Assembly: GCA_000063505.1 (NCBI GenBank)
Contig: CT971583.1
Location: 837,918-901,917, forward strand
Length of the DNA: 64,000 nucleotides
Direction of reading: 5' to 3'
Source: Synechococcus sp. WH 7803
GTDB taxonomy: Bacteria > Cyanobacteriota > Cyanobacteriia > PCC-6307 > Cyanobiaceae
In this document: positions 16,904-24,068 of the stretch, one piece after another
Layout: the number at the start of each line of letters is the position of its first letter
Position numbering within the stretch: the stretch's first letter is position 1
The notes under the pieces: model-generated
The model's input: only the letters and a program-made list of their open reading frames with translations
Databases searched by the model: none
What the model was told of the DNA's origin: nothing
Made by a program: the position numbers and the translations under genes

Positions 16904-17935
16904 TTAATATCGGAGCTTGAAGTCCTCGTAATTCTTTTGAAGCCGATGAAGTCTGGCAAACAAATTGGCCTGCCGCTCTGCAGAGCGTGAATTGACGCTA
17001 TCAAGCAAGTCGCTTCGGACATTATGCAAATAGTCTGAGAAGTCCTTTGGCATACAAGGTCGACCTCCAATCCAGGAATGAAATTCCCTATGAAGGGTAG
17101 TGTCCAGAACCAGGATGTTGTCATGGAAATCATCGAGATCTGGTCGGGTATGCCTGTCAAAGAGATGGTGACCGTCAAGCTCTAGATATTGCCCTCTGGC
17201 ACGCTTGCTGCCAGTTACCTGGCACGTTTTATTGGCTGCTCGTTTAGCTGACTCAATTGCCTTGGAAATCCGAAGTTCAGAGCTTTGAAGTCGTTTAATT
17301 TCACGATCAAAGCAAACCTCAACAACGTCACCTACTGCGTCCATCCAAGCTTTCCGTGACTTAGTGATTTTAGAGTTATTTCGCATATCCACAGCGATGC
17401 TGGCAATCCCTTTTTGGCTCCAAGCCTTCCTGCCATTCTCGTCAACAATGAAATGCTTATCAATCTCAATTCCTTCTTGTCCTTCTAAAGAACCAGAACT
17501 GGCTAGTCGACGAATAGAATTATTGATTCCCCTTCCGTTGGTCTGAAGAATTCTGATCGTAGTTCGCTTGTTGACGAAGGCGAGGCCGTCCTTCATTGCC
17601 ACCATTCCACCATGATCGAGCAATTCTTGAGTGATTCGACGGGATACCAACATTTTTTTGCGCTTGTGCCGCCGCTTGGTAAGTAGCTCTAAGACCCCAT
17701 CAAGGATCCCAGGTATTTGAGATTCAAAATATCTTGCCAGAGCCTCAACACCTTCTTCTGTGAACCTGCGTTCTCTGATTTCGCCAGACTTTTGAACGAA
17801 TTCAAAGTGTTCGCCCTCTACTAGATCCCACTCATCATCGTCATAACGATCAAAGAAATCGACGGTGTTGTAGAGAGTGTCAATTCGCTTGCCAAGGATT
17901 TTGGCCGTTTCGCGGTCAGTAAGGAAGTCTCTCAT
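16904..17935 (-). CDS. HNH-type nuclease with N-terminal DNA-binding-like region
   Basis: 343 residues. N-terminal 1-75 (MRDFLTDRETAKILGKR...) looks like a MerR/antirepressor-type helix-turn-helix; the middle is basic (KRRHKRKKMLVSRR). The C-terminal part has an HNH-like motif: Cys238 (CQVTGSK), LELDGHHLFDRH with His256/257, Asn273 (FHDNILVL) and the terminal HREFH (282-286). Such ββα-metal nucleases cut DNA. Last gene of an operon, 15 bp after the J-domain gene. Defence or mobile-element function is inferred from island location and partners. Confidence 0.7.
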   Translation of the reverse strand: MRDFLTDRETAKILGKRIDTLYNTVDFFDRYDDDEWDLVEGEHFEFVQKSGEIRERRFTEEGVEALARYFESQIPGILDGVLELLTKRRHKRKKMLVSRRITQELLDHGGMVAMKDGLAFVNKRTTIRILQTNGRGINNSIRRLASSGSLEGQEGIEIDKHFIVDENGRKAWSQKGIASIAVDMRNNSKITKSRKAWMDAVGDVVEVCFDREIKRLQSSELRISKAIESAKRAANKTCQVTGSKRARGQYLELDGHHLFDRHTRPDLDDFHDNILVLDTTLHREFHSWIGGRPCMPKDFSDYLHNVRSDLLDSVNSRSAERQANLFARLHRLQKNYEDFKLRY

Positions 17936-17950
17936 CGCTATTAAATCCGA

Positions 17951-18508
17951 TTAGTTCATCAAAGCCAGAAGGGAATCGCGCATCTTTTGCAAGCGCTCAA
18001 AGACTCGTGCGTCACCACCAACATCTGGGTGATATATCTTGACAAGGTCTCGGAATACCCCTTTGACATCGTTTGGAGTCGCCGTTGCAGAATCAAGACC
18101 AAAGATGTGCCATGGCCTGAAATTCTCAAGTACGTCAATACCGTTGATACAGGTGTCGCCGCTTTGATTGCGCTCATCAACTGGTACAGCAATCCACTTT
18201 CGATATTGAATTCGCCAATCTTCGGTTGACTTAAGGTTGACTTTCTCTCCCGTGAATGCCATTTCAAAGGTGCGATTCTTCCTTAGCTCCGTTACTGTTT
18301 TGCATCCAAACTTGGCTAGAACTTCTTTCTTCATTGTTGCCATAGTTATTGTCTTGGGCTTTCTTGCAGTTGGCTCAGCGAAAGGGCCTCCATTGATTTC
18401 TTCTGCAAAGTTCAGAAGCATCTCAATAGTGATGTTGCCTGACGCCTGAAGTACACTAATCAGCTCAAGTACCTCAGTCTTCTTTAGCTTTTTTTTGCGA
18501 TTAGCCAT
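17951..18508 (-). CDS. protein with C-terminal J domain
   Basis: 185 residues. A basic, Lys-rich N-terminus (MANRKKKLKKTEVLELIS) and a middle with KPKTITMATMKKEVLAKFG, then a DnaJ-type J domain about 130-185: PWHIFGLDSATATPNDVK, VFRDLVKIYHPDVGGD, with the HPD motif at 160-162. J domains recruit and stimulate DnaK; with a client-specific N-terminus, this probably directs Hsp70 to the partner encoded next door. Position between a small membrane protein and an HNH protein is unusual. Confidence 0.75.
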   Translation of the reverse strand: MANRKKKLKKTEVLELISVLQASGNITIEMLLNFAEEINGGPFAEPTARKPKTITMATMKKEVLAKFGCKTVTELRKNRTFEMAFTGEKVNLKSTEDWRIQYRKWIAVPVDERNQSGDTCINGIDVLENFRPWHIFGLDSATATPNDVKGVFRDLVKIYHPDVGGDARVFERLQKMRDSLLALMN

Positions 18509-18538
18509 TTTGCTCCTAGAGAAAAGCTATGCGTAAAG

Positions 18539-18745
18539 TCAGCGATTCAAGATTCTCTCATCGATCCACATCCCACTATGCAAGATGTAGGATTTGCCAT
18601 CCGACGAAATAAAAGCATCTTGATTAAATCGACTCTTGAATATGTCCTCCTTGGCACTTGAATAAGATGAAACCTTTAAAGGCTTCATGGTCAGCACTAT
18701 GAGAGCGGTTACTGCCATCTGGAAAAGAAGTACCGGGTCAAACAT
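18539..18745 (-). CDS. small single-span membrane protein, first gene of J/HNH operon
   Basis: 68 residues, MFDPVLLFQMAVTALIVLTM (one transmembrane helix) then a polar tail with KEDIFKSRFNQDAFISSD and GMWIDERILNR. Starts about 50 bp after element B copy 2 and ends 30 bp before the J-domain gene, so all three are probably one transcript. No family known. Confidence 0.6.
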   Translation of the reverse strand: MFDPVLLFQMAVTALIVLTMKPLKVSSYSSAKEDIFKSRFNQDAFISSDGKSYILHSGMWIDERILNR

Positions 18746-18793
18746 TGAGCTTTGATTGTCTATCTATTAACTATCGCCCAAACCACCAAGTAT

Positions 18794-18857
18794 CACATCC
18801 CCCATTTGGGGGATAGATCCGCATGATTTCAGCCGTGTACTTCCCCTGACTGGGGTT
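18794..18857 (-). repeat. island element B, copy 2
   Basis: ATCCCCCATTTGGGGGAT (perfect dyad), core GATTTCAGCCGTGTAC, then TCCCCTGACTGGGG. 49 bp upstream of the membrane/J/HNH operon start. Spacing to the start codon is like that of the other copies. Confidence 0.7.
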
Positions 18858-18891
18858 AAAGCTCCACACCCATTAGCCATGCACGCAGGCA

Positions 18892-19069
18892 GTGTCGTGG
18901 CCCGGAATGGTGGGACAGATATACAGAGGAGGAGTTACGGCTGATGCAGGAGCGTGGCCGTCAGCTGCGAGAGGGTGGATATGGATTAGTGACGTGGAAC
19001 GACCTGCTGGGTGAAAGGTGATGCCGCAGAAGCTCAAGGCACGAAGAACCAACATCAGGATCTGGTGAT
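18892..19069 (+). pseudogene. repeat D copy 1: 5'-truncated copy of the 21287-21487 gene
   Basis: 178 bp nearly identical to 21358-21536. It encodes only the C-terminal part (PEWWDRYTEEELRLMQERGR, WNDLLGER) ending at TGA 19021, then the same 48 bp of downstream sequence. No start codon in frame at the left boundary. Confidence 0.75.
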
Positions 19070-19191
19070 AACTAGAAAAGCCCCTAGAAACTAAATCTTG
19101 TTATTTGCAGGAGCTGGCGTGATAGTGCAAATACCTTCCGACTTACGACTTGCCTCGCTTTTCTGACTTCCTAAGTTGTATCTTCCGAACT

Positions 19192-19575
19192 TCATTCTTT
19201 TTGAGTCAGAGATGAGTACGAATAAGTGAAAGACAAATCTTTGCGATTCACTTCAACTTGACTTGATGAATAGAAGGAGTCTGCAAGCGAAGGCGGCTCT
19301 TGAGATATTTCAGACAATCTGTAGAATTCAGGTTCAATCGTGAGCTTATACGCTGAACCCTGAATTTGAGACACTCCCGTACTCGTATTGATCATCACTC
19401 TTCGAGTCCATAAGTCGTCTAGATCTTGCGGCATATTTGAGATGCGCCCAGCAGTGTTGATCACATGTGTATCCTCTAGGACCATGGTTTCTTTGCAGGT
19501 CAGGTGGATAGTTTTAGCGGCTGCTGACTGTACAGAAACAGCAACTACCGCAGAGGCAATCAAAAGTTGTTTCAT
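19192..19575 (-). CDS. small secreted hypothetical protein (island)
   Basis: 127 residues, MKQLLIASAVVAVSVQSAAA-K. The mature start TIHLTCKETMVLEDTH resembles that of the 36961-37407 protein (ILFLKCDETRVF), suggesting a family of small secreted beta proteins beginning with a single Cys and ETxV. The remainder is polar and beta-rich. Element B copy 3 lies 31 bp upstream. Confidence 0.65.
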   Translation of the reverse strand: MKQLLIASAVVAVSVQSAAAKTIHLTCKETMVLEDTHVINTAGRISNMPQDLDDLWTRRVMINTSTGVSQIQGSAYKLTIEPEFYRLSEISQEPPSLADSFYSSSQVEVNRKDLSFTYSYSSLTQKE

Positions 19576-19606
19576 GACCTAATTCTTCTAGAGAGACGTA
19601 CCGCCG

Positions 19607-19674
19607 CGCATCCCCCAACTGAGGGATTTTCCACCCCGATTTCAGCCGTCTGCTTCCCCCAACTGAGGGAGCAA
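19607..19674 (-). repeat. island element B, copy 3
   Basis: CATCCCCCAACTGAGGGATT, core GATTTCAGCCGTCTGC, then TTCCCCCAACTGAGGGAG: here both half-sites are the same sequence (CCCCCAACTGAGGGA), showing that B is a tandem site. It abuts terminator T/element A of the next cassette. Confidence 0.72.
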
Positions 19675-19675
19675 C

Positions 19676-19802
19676 AAAAAACCCCGCCATTGCTGACGGG
19701 GTGAATGTTTTGTCGGGGGACCGATAGCGACACCTACGCCCCCTGCTTTCCCCTTGTCGGGTCTTGTATAGCTTTCAGTCGCTAGGCATCAGGCTTCCCG
19801 AC
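19676..19802 (-). repeat. terminator T copy 4 plus element A, copy 3
   Basis: Hairpin CCCCG-CCATTGCTGA-CGGGG followed by a full-length element A (TGTCGGGGGACCGATAGCGA ... GGCTTCCCGAC), differing from copy 1 at scattered positions. 3' flank of the 19810/19938 genes. Confidence 0.72.
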
Positions 19803-19809
19803 TACTTAA

Positions 19810-19953
19810 TCAGTTGCAGTAAGTCTGGTTGCCGAGCGTCTGGCACCAAGTAGAGCTGCCATCGCTGTGATTGATGTAAGTATTGTTTTCGTTCCTGGTG
19901 GATCTTGAAGATCGGCCAGGGCCCTCAGCTCTGGTGATCAGAACAAGCCCCAC
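19810..19953 (-). CDS. 47-residue ORF with C-terminal Cys-rich motif, probably a gene remnant
   Basis: A GTG at 19953, preceded by AGAGGAG, opens MGLVLITRAEGPGRSS..., ending in NTYINHSDGSSTWCQTLGNQ then TYCN. The N-terminus overlaps the end of the GIY-YIG gene by 16 bp. The tail with WCQTLGNQTYCN looks like the end of a small exported protein whose signal peptide has been lost. Either a coupled short gene or a remnant. Confidence 0.4.
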   Translation of the reverse strand: MGLVLITRAEGPGRSSRSTRNENNTYINHSDGSSTWCQTLGNQTYCN

Positions 19954-20624
19954 CTCCTCTTATTGCTGGACTGAAGCTTGCTGATCAACTCTTCTCTACT
20001 TCTCAACTCTTCTTCAAGCCTCTCTTGTTCTGCCCGTAGTGCAGCAACCTCGCCGTCAACAACAGAGTCATCTAAATCATTGTCATTAGGTAGATCCTCT
20101 TCCTCATCGTCATACGCATCAAGAGGTATCAAATCCTTGTGCTTCTCCTTGAACTGATCGATTTCCTGTTGGATCTCTGCGGCTCGAGATTGTATTTCAC
20201 TCATCCACTCTTCGTCTCCAGCTTCAACAGCAAGATCGAATGACGCTTCGAGCCTCTGAGCCTTCTTCCCAAGTTTTGAGAGCACAGTTTCAACCTCATA
20301 GGCCATTTGACTTTCAGGGTTATCAGAGATGAAGTCCCCCAAAGGAACTTCTGACTGCACAGAAAATGATTTCATCAGGTTGCAGCATTCAAGGATGTCC
20401 TGATTTTCAAGTCGAAAGTATTCTGTTTGAGGGATTCGCAGGTGCCTGAAACGAGCGTGCAGCGTTCGCTCAACATCCGCCGCTGTGAAATTCTCGTCAC
20501 CATCAAGATTTAGCCTCGCTTGAACATGATCTGGCTTTAATTCGCGCATCCTCCGTTCAAAATTTGCAGTAATGCCAATTTTGTGGAGGTCTCCATTGGT
20601 GATCAGATAAACGCACTCCTTCAT
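19938..20624 (-). CDS. GIY-YIG/T5orf172-like nuclease domain with coiled-coil tail
   Basis: 228 residues. N-terminal domain 1-85: CVYLITNGDLHKIGITANFE (GIY-YIG-like core with KIGIT), RRMRELKP, then VERTLHARFRHLRIPQTEYF (catalytic-type Glu and aromatic end), as in T5orf172/MUG113 proteins. Residues 110-228 are acidic and form a predicted coiled coil (EVAALRAEQERLEEELRSRE). Likely a DNA-acting protein of phage or island type. Element B copy 4 lies 47 bp upstream. Confidence 0.72.
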   Translation of the reverse strand: MKECVYLITNGDLHKIGITANFERRMRELKPDHVQARLNLDGDENFTAADVERTLHARFRHLRIPQTEYFRLENQDILECCNLMKSFSVQSEVPLGDFISDNPESQMAYEVETVLSKLGKKAQRLEASFDLAVEAGDEEWMSEIQSRAAEIQQEIDQFKEKHKDLIPLDAYDDEEEDLPNDNDLDDSVVDGEVAALRAEQERLEEELRSREELISKLQSSNKRRWGLF

Positions 20625-20670
20625 TGCTCTAAAACTTTTTCACCACTCTCACTTCTGACCAGTCTCTGGC

Positions 20671-20738
20671 GTATCCCCCAACTGGGGGGATTTCCCATCC
20701 CAATTTCGGCCGTCTGTCTCACCCATCTGGGTCACAGG
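20671..20738 (-). repeat. island element B, copy 4
   Basis: GTATCCCCCAACTGGGGGGA, core AATTTCGGCCGTCTGTCT, CACCCATCTGGGTCACAGG. The stop codon of the 72-residue gene E1 lies inside its right edge. It is fused to repeat E as in the 24004 copy. Confidence 0.7.
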
Positions 20739-20950
20739 CTGACCCCCAGGTGCCAACCGACCAGCCTGTCTGCCTCCTCTGTCGTGAGGATTGGGTCCAG
20801 CCCATCACACATCAGCTCAATCACAGCAGGCTCTCCAAGCCGTTCGATGCCTAGAGTCAGCCAAGCCTTGAAGGCATTGGAATCGTTGTCACGCAGCGCC
20901 AGGAGCAGCTCCTGCAGCAGCGCCATGGTCATCTGCGTGTCGAGGGTCAT
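20732..20950 (-). CDS. 72-residue hypothetical protein, repeat E copy 1
   Basis: MTLDTQMTMALLQELLLALR then NDSNAFKAWLTLGIERLGEP and a tail with EEADRLVGWHLGVSL. Acidic, all-helical, no known domain. Differs from the copy at 24064-24282 by only a few residues. About 255 bp of DNA, including 40 bp beyond the start codon, is duplicated. Because both copies keep an intact frame, selection on the protein is likely. Confidence 0.68.
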   Translation of the reverse strand: MTLDTQMTMALLQELLLALRDNDSNAFKAWLTLGIERLGEPAVIELMCDGLDPILTTEEADRLVGWHLGVSL

Positions 20951-21144
20951 TGGTCAGGTGCAACTGCTGAAAGCATTCCCCGCTGACGTACCGCTTTCGA
21001 GGCAGCCGGTCACGGGACACGAAAGTAGACAAACCCGCCAAATCCTTGTCCACCTTGACCCCATTTCTGTCCTCCCCCAAGACCCCCCAACAGGACAAAC
21101 CCTTGATATGACTGGGAAAAGCACTGCCACGACTGGCCACTTTC

Positions 21145-21190
21145 CTGCCTTCTAAGCAGTCGGTCGATGGTTCGAATCCATCAGGGGGCG
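21145..21190 (+). tRNA. 3' fragment of tRNA-Arg(TCT): probable attachment-site remnant
   Basis: Contains an anticodon arm CTGC-CTTCTAA-GCAG (anticodon TCT), variable TCGGT, a perfect T arm GATGG-TTCGAAT-CCATC and a 3' acceptor strand AGGGGGC plus G. No D arm or 5' acceptor strand (expected GCCCCCT) is found upstream, so it is not a working tRNA gene. Such 3' halves mark the distal attachment site of elements that integrate into tRNA genes. Confidence 0.8.
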
Positions 21191-21286
21191 TATACAAAGG
21201 CGCGTCAGGCAGAGGGCTCTTGGTTGTGCCGAGAGCCTTCATTTCGCGTTGTTGATCTCCCGGCGGTTATTGAGCTCATTGCGCTG

Positions 21287-21487
21287 ATGCCAAAGCGCCG
21301 TCACCGGGGCAGACCGGAAGAAACTCAAGAGCAGCAGTGGAAGGATTACCGCCGCCGGTGTCGTGGGCCGGAATGGTGGGACAGATGTACAGAGGAGGAG
21401 TTACGGCAGATGCAGGAGCGTGGCCGTCAGCTGCGAGAGGGTGGATATGGATCAGTGACCTGGAGCGACCTGCTGGGTGAAAGGTGA
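21287..21487 (+). CDS. 66-residue charged hypothetical protein (full-length parent of repeat D)
   Basis: MPKRRHRGRPEETQEQQWKD, then RRRCRGPEWWDRCTEEELRQ and a tail ending VTWSDLLGER. Highly basic N-terminus, Trp-rich middle. Unknown. It begins about 100 bp after the tRNA fragment. Its last 130 bp plus 49 bp downstream are repeated at 18892-19069. Confidence 0.6.
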   Translation: MPKRRHRGRPEETQEQQWKDYRRRCRGPEWWDRCTEEELRQMQERGRQLREGGYGSVTWSDLLGER

Positions 21488-21538
21488 TGCCGCAGAAGCT
21501 CAAGACACGGGGAACCAACATCAGGATCTGGTGATTGG

Positions 21539-21829
21539 TCAGAAGGGGGTGCATAAGCCACTGGTATCGCAGTCGTATTGCTTGCCGTCTTCATCGACCA
21601 AAACCCCACCGCCATACAAGCCGCCCTTCGGTCCATACATGGGATCATCGTCGTAATACCTCCCGCTGGAATCCTGGTAAGAATTGCCGCCGTACTTGCC
21701 ACTACCCGAGTGGTAAAGAGGCTCCGCTCCAGCAGTCGAAGGCATCAAGGCATTCACCGCGAGAAAAGCGGTTGCACTCATAAGGACACCAGCAACGCCA
21801 GTAACAACAGTGCGCGAAAGACTTTTCAT
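21539..21829 (-). CDS. small secreted Gly/Tyr/Asp-rich protein (island)
   Basis: 96 residues, MKSLSRTVVTGVAGVLMSA with cleavage near AGA-E. The mature part is low-complexity (YHSGSGKYGGNSYQ, YYDDDPMYGPKGGLYGGG) and ends KQYDCDTSGLCTPF with two Cys. Resembles short extracellular glycine-rich proteins; role unknown. Stop lies 2 bp from the end of repeat D. Confidence 0.65.
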   Translation of the reverse strand: MKSLSRTVVTGVAGVLMSATAFLAVNALMPSTAGAEPLYHSGSGKYGGNSYQDSSGRYYDDDPMYGPKGGLYGGGVLVDEDGKQYDCDTSGLCTPF

Positions 21830-21874
21830 TAATTTGATTCATCTAATGACAGAATTGCCGAAATGGCACGACAG

Positions 21875-21940
21875 CACCTCCCCCATTCGGGGGATATTTC
21901 TGTCCCTTTCGGTGGGGACACTTCCCTTAGCTGGGGGTTG
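21875..21940 (-). repeat. island element B, copy 5 (diverged)
   Basis: CTCCCCCATTCGGGGGATAT, a diverged middle, then CTTCCCTTAGCTGGGGGTTG: the two half-sites and their spacing are kept, but the core is replaced by the dyad GTCCCTTTCGGTGGGGAC (21902-21919), which recurs with two changes at 21972-21989. 46 bp upstream of the 21539-21829 gene. Confidence 0.6.
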
Positions 21941-22015
21941 ACAAACTTCCCACAGGCAGGAACTTCAGGTTGTCCCAGTCGGTGGGGACAGTGGCTTACG
22001 GAATACCTCTTATGT

Positions 22016-22098
22016 AAAAACCCCGCCATTACGACGGGGTGAATGTTTTTTTCGGGAGATCGATAGCGGCAACAAGGCCCCTTTCTTTTACCTTCTGG
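22016..22098 (-). repeat. terminator T copy 5 plus diverged element A
   Basis: Hairpin CCCCG-CCATTA-CGACGGGG with flanking A- and T-runs, then TTCGGGAGATCGATAGCGGC and CCTTTCTTTTACC, recognisable as the left half of element A; the right inverted repeat is lost. 3' flank of the minus operon 22100-23980. Confidence 0.65.
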
Positions 22099-22099
22099 T

Positions 22100-22444
22100 C
22101 TAGTTTGTGAAATCTGTAAGTAAAAGATTCTTCAACATTACTACTTTCATGAATTGGACAAATGTGATGCCGGGTTGCAGCACTCCAGACCTGACTGCCG
22201 CAAGATATACATCAAGCCATTTGGACTGTTCTTGGTCAGATTTCTCAAGCCACCATCTATCATAATTATCAAGCTCAATATTGACCATCTTCCCCGACGG
22301 AGTTCTCCCTAGAAATTGACCATTTTCATCGATGATCAATTCAGTACCGATTGGGGTGTCGTCCTTCACGTGTTGAATCGGCGCTGCGGTGGACGGTGCA
22401 GCAAGGCAAAGAGCAAATGCGGCAAATGCAAATAACTGTTTCAT
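22100..22444 (-). CDS. small secreted hypothetical protein (island)
   Basis: 114 residues, MKQLFAFAAFALCLAAPSTA-A. The mature part is acidic with IGTELIIDENGQFLGRTPSG and aromatic RWWLEKSDQEQSKWLD; no Cys after the signal. Unknown function. Last of three secreted proteins in a minus operon (10 bp after the 22455 gene). Confidence 0.66.
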   Translation of the reverse strand: MKQLFAFAAFALCLAAPSTAAPIQHVKDDTPIGTELIIDENGQFLGRTPSGKMVNIELDNYDRWWLEKSDQEQSKWLDVYLAAVRSGVLQPGITFVQFMKVVMLKNLLLTDFTN

Positions 22445-22454
22445 CTGTCTGAAA

Positions 22455-23246
22455 TCATGGGGAAGTATTTGAATTAATACCTAAAAGTTCTTGCTTTTTA
22501 TAGGCACATAGTTTTTCCAGTGAGCCATATGTAATTCCTGTCATTTCTGGTGACGTTAGGATTCTTTTGTCGTAGCCATTCCTAAGGCGACTGATTATAG
22601 ATGCGAGCTGCTTACATTCATCGGCTGGATGAGCAAGGGAAGTGTTCGATTCCCCCAACTCTGAATAATAATGTCTGGCCGCAATATTAATTTTGGACAG
22701 GCCGGAGCAAATGCTAAGCCTAGACGTAGCGTCAAGTTGAGAATCTGCAGGCCCCCATGATTTACTGCCTGGCAGAAAAAAGGACGGACATCCTGCTCTT
22801 CCTGCGGCAATCTCTGTGCTTTTAATAACATTTCTCCAAGCCATTGGATTCCTTTTTGCTGTCTCAAGTGATTTGTCGTATGTGATGAGGTGTTTATACT
22901 TAGACAGGACCACATTGTATGAGACCGATGCCTTCCAATCGTTAGATCCTTTCGGGAATTCATCAGTATTGCTCTCTCTTGTCTCCAAAGCACGTACTGC
23001 CCATTTAAAAGCCTTCTCGTATTCACCAAGCTGGTAGTGATGCAAGCTAATCATTAGAGGATATTGCTCGTCTAATGGATGATTTTGATGGCAAATAACT
23101 ATTTTATCAATTGCAGCTGCCCATCGATTCGCATCATAGTCGCCATCCACGATGATAGCGTCGCATGTTTTATTTGTCCTCGCTTGCAGTGGCGAGTGCA
23201 AAAATGAACCAAGGATCAGAAATGTGGCTATTAATTGTTTTTTCAT
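22455..23246 (-). CDS. secreted TPR-like protein (island)
   Basis: 263 residues with signal MKKQLIATFLILGSFLHSPLQA. The segment DGDYDANRWAAAIDKIVICH, then SLHHYQLGEYEKAFKWAVRA, is tetratricopeptide-like; seven or so Cys outside suggest disulfides. Its start overlaps the stop of the upstream HExxH gene by 4 bp, so the two are coupled and may act together. Confidence 0.66.
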   Translation of the reverse strand: MKKQLIATFLILGSFLHSPLQARTNKTCDAIIVDGDYDANRWAAAIDKIVICHQNHPLDEQYPLMISLHHYQLGEYEKAFKWAVRALETRESNTDEFPKGSNDWKASVSYNVVLSKYKHLITYDKSLETAKRNPMAWRNVIKSTEIAAGRAGCPSFFLPGSKSWGPADSQLDATSRLSICSGLSKINIAARHYYSELGESNTSLAHPADECKQLASIISRLRNGYDKRILTSPEMTGITYGSLEKLCAYKKQELLGINSNTSP

Positions 23247-23980
23247 GATTTTTGACAGGCGTAATTTAGAAGAATTGCGACATCAAATGAATCTCCACTG
23301 AATTGTCGCGCCTCTATTTCAAGCTCTTGGTCTTCTGGCTCATATAGTTCTATAACCTCCCGAAATTCAGATGGCCATAACGTCTTCGAAAAGAAGGCCT
23401 TCCTTATTGGTGGAATTTTTTTAAGTGATCCTCCGACGCAATGCTGCGCAGCGTGCACGGCTTCATGAATCATTACTTCCAATCCCCACCCTGTTCCTGG
23501 ATGGCTTTGATTCTGCGTGCATATGACTATTGCTTTGTCCTTTGAAGAGTAAAAGCCTTGTAAGCCATCCTGTTTGCAAAGGATTGCAAGTTCCTTTGGT
23601 GCAGAATTTGGAAATTCTTTTTTGTCGATAAGTACGGGCACTCCTGCCTGGGCAAAGAGATCTGCGACAAAATTTTCTCTCGCGTAGCGAGATAACCCTT
23701 CGTCTAAAGCTTTGAAGTCAGCCACGCATTCATTTTCATGCACTCTGAGTTTTCTTACGCACTTAAGAAATCTTGCCTTGATCGGATCAAAATAACCGTT
23801 CAGGCATTTTGTCCAGTCAGGAGCTTTGAGGCATCGCATGTGTACGTCATCAGGGATGATGGCGTTTGCCGGTCCTGATGTAATTGAAGCAAGCAAAAGA
23901 ACTGCAGTCCAGGAGATGGCACTGCTTATTGGGTGGGATGATTTCCTCAATGGAGGTAACCTCACGGACACCATCATCAT
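23243..23980 (-). CDS. secreted HExxH metalloprotease-like protein (island)
   Basis: 245 residues with an N-terminal export segment (AVLLLASITSGPANA). The motif VMIHEAVHAAQHC is HExxH, followed about 50 residues later by EPEDQELEIEARQF, a plausible third-ligand Glu. Multiple Cys. A shorter relative at 63123-63473 has TLAHEMVHLAQDC and EEEAYQLE, so this is a family of secreted putative zinc peptidases. First gene after element B copy 6 and coupled to the TPR-like gene. Confidence 0.72.
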   Translation of the reverse strand: MMMVSVRLPPLRKSSHPISSAISWTAVLLLASITSGPANAIIPDDVHMRCLKAPDWTKCLNGYFDPIKARFLKCVRKLRVHENECVADFKALDEGLSRYARENFVADLFAQAGVPVLIDKKEFPNSAPKELAILCKQDGLQGFYSSKDKAIVICTQNQSHPGTGWGLEVMIHEAVHAAQHCVGGSLKKIPPIRKAFFSKTLWPSEFREVIELYEPEDQELEIEARQFSGDSFDVAILLNYACQKS

Positions 23981-24003
23981 TTTTCACCAACCTTTTAACT
24001 CTT

Positions 24004-24068
24004 ACATCCCCCAACTGAGCCATAAATTTTCCCAATTTCAGCCCTCTGCCTCCCCCATCTGGGTCAGA
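24004..24068 (-). repeat. island element B, copy 6
   Basis: ACATCCCCCAACTGAGCC, core AATTTCAGCCCTCTGCCT, CCCCCATCTGGGTCAGAGG. 23 bp upstream of the HExxH gene; its right edge contains the stop codon of gene E2, as in copy 4. Confidence 0.7.

Noticed and set aside
12828-19802. Integron with attC sites at element A
   Set aside because: A has inverted ends, but no GTTRRRY/RYYYAAC core pair, cargo orientation is not uniform (plus-strand SNase and LuxR genes) and no integrase is seen in the window.
21100-21190. Complete tRNA-Arg gene
   Set aside because: No D arm or 5' acceptor strand matching AGGGGGC lies in the preceding 45-60 nt.
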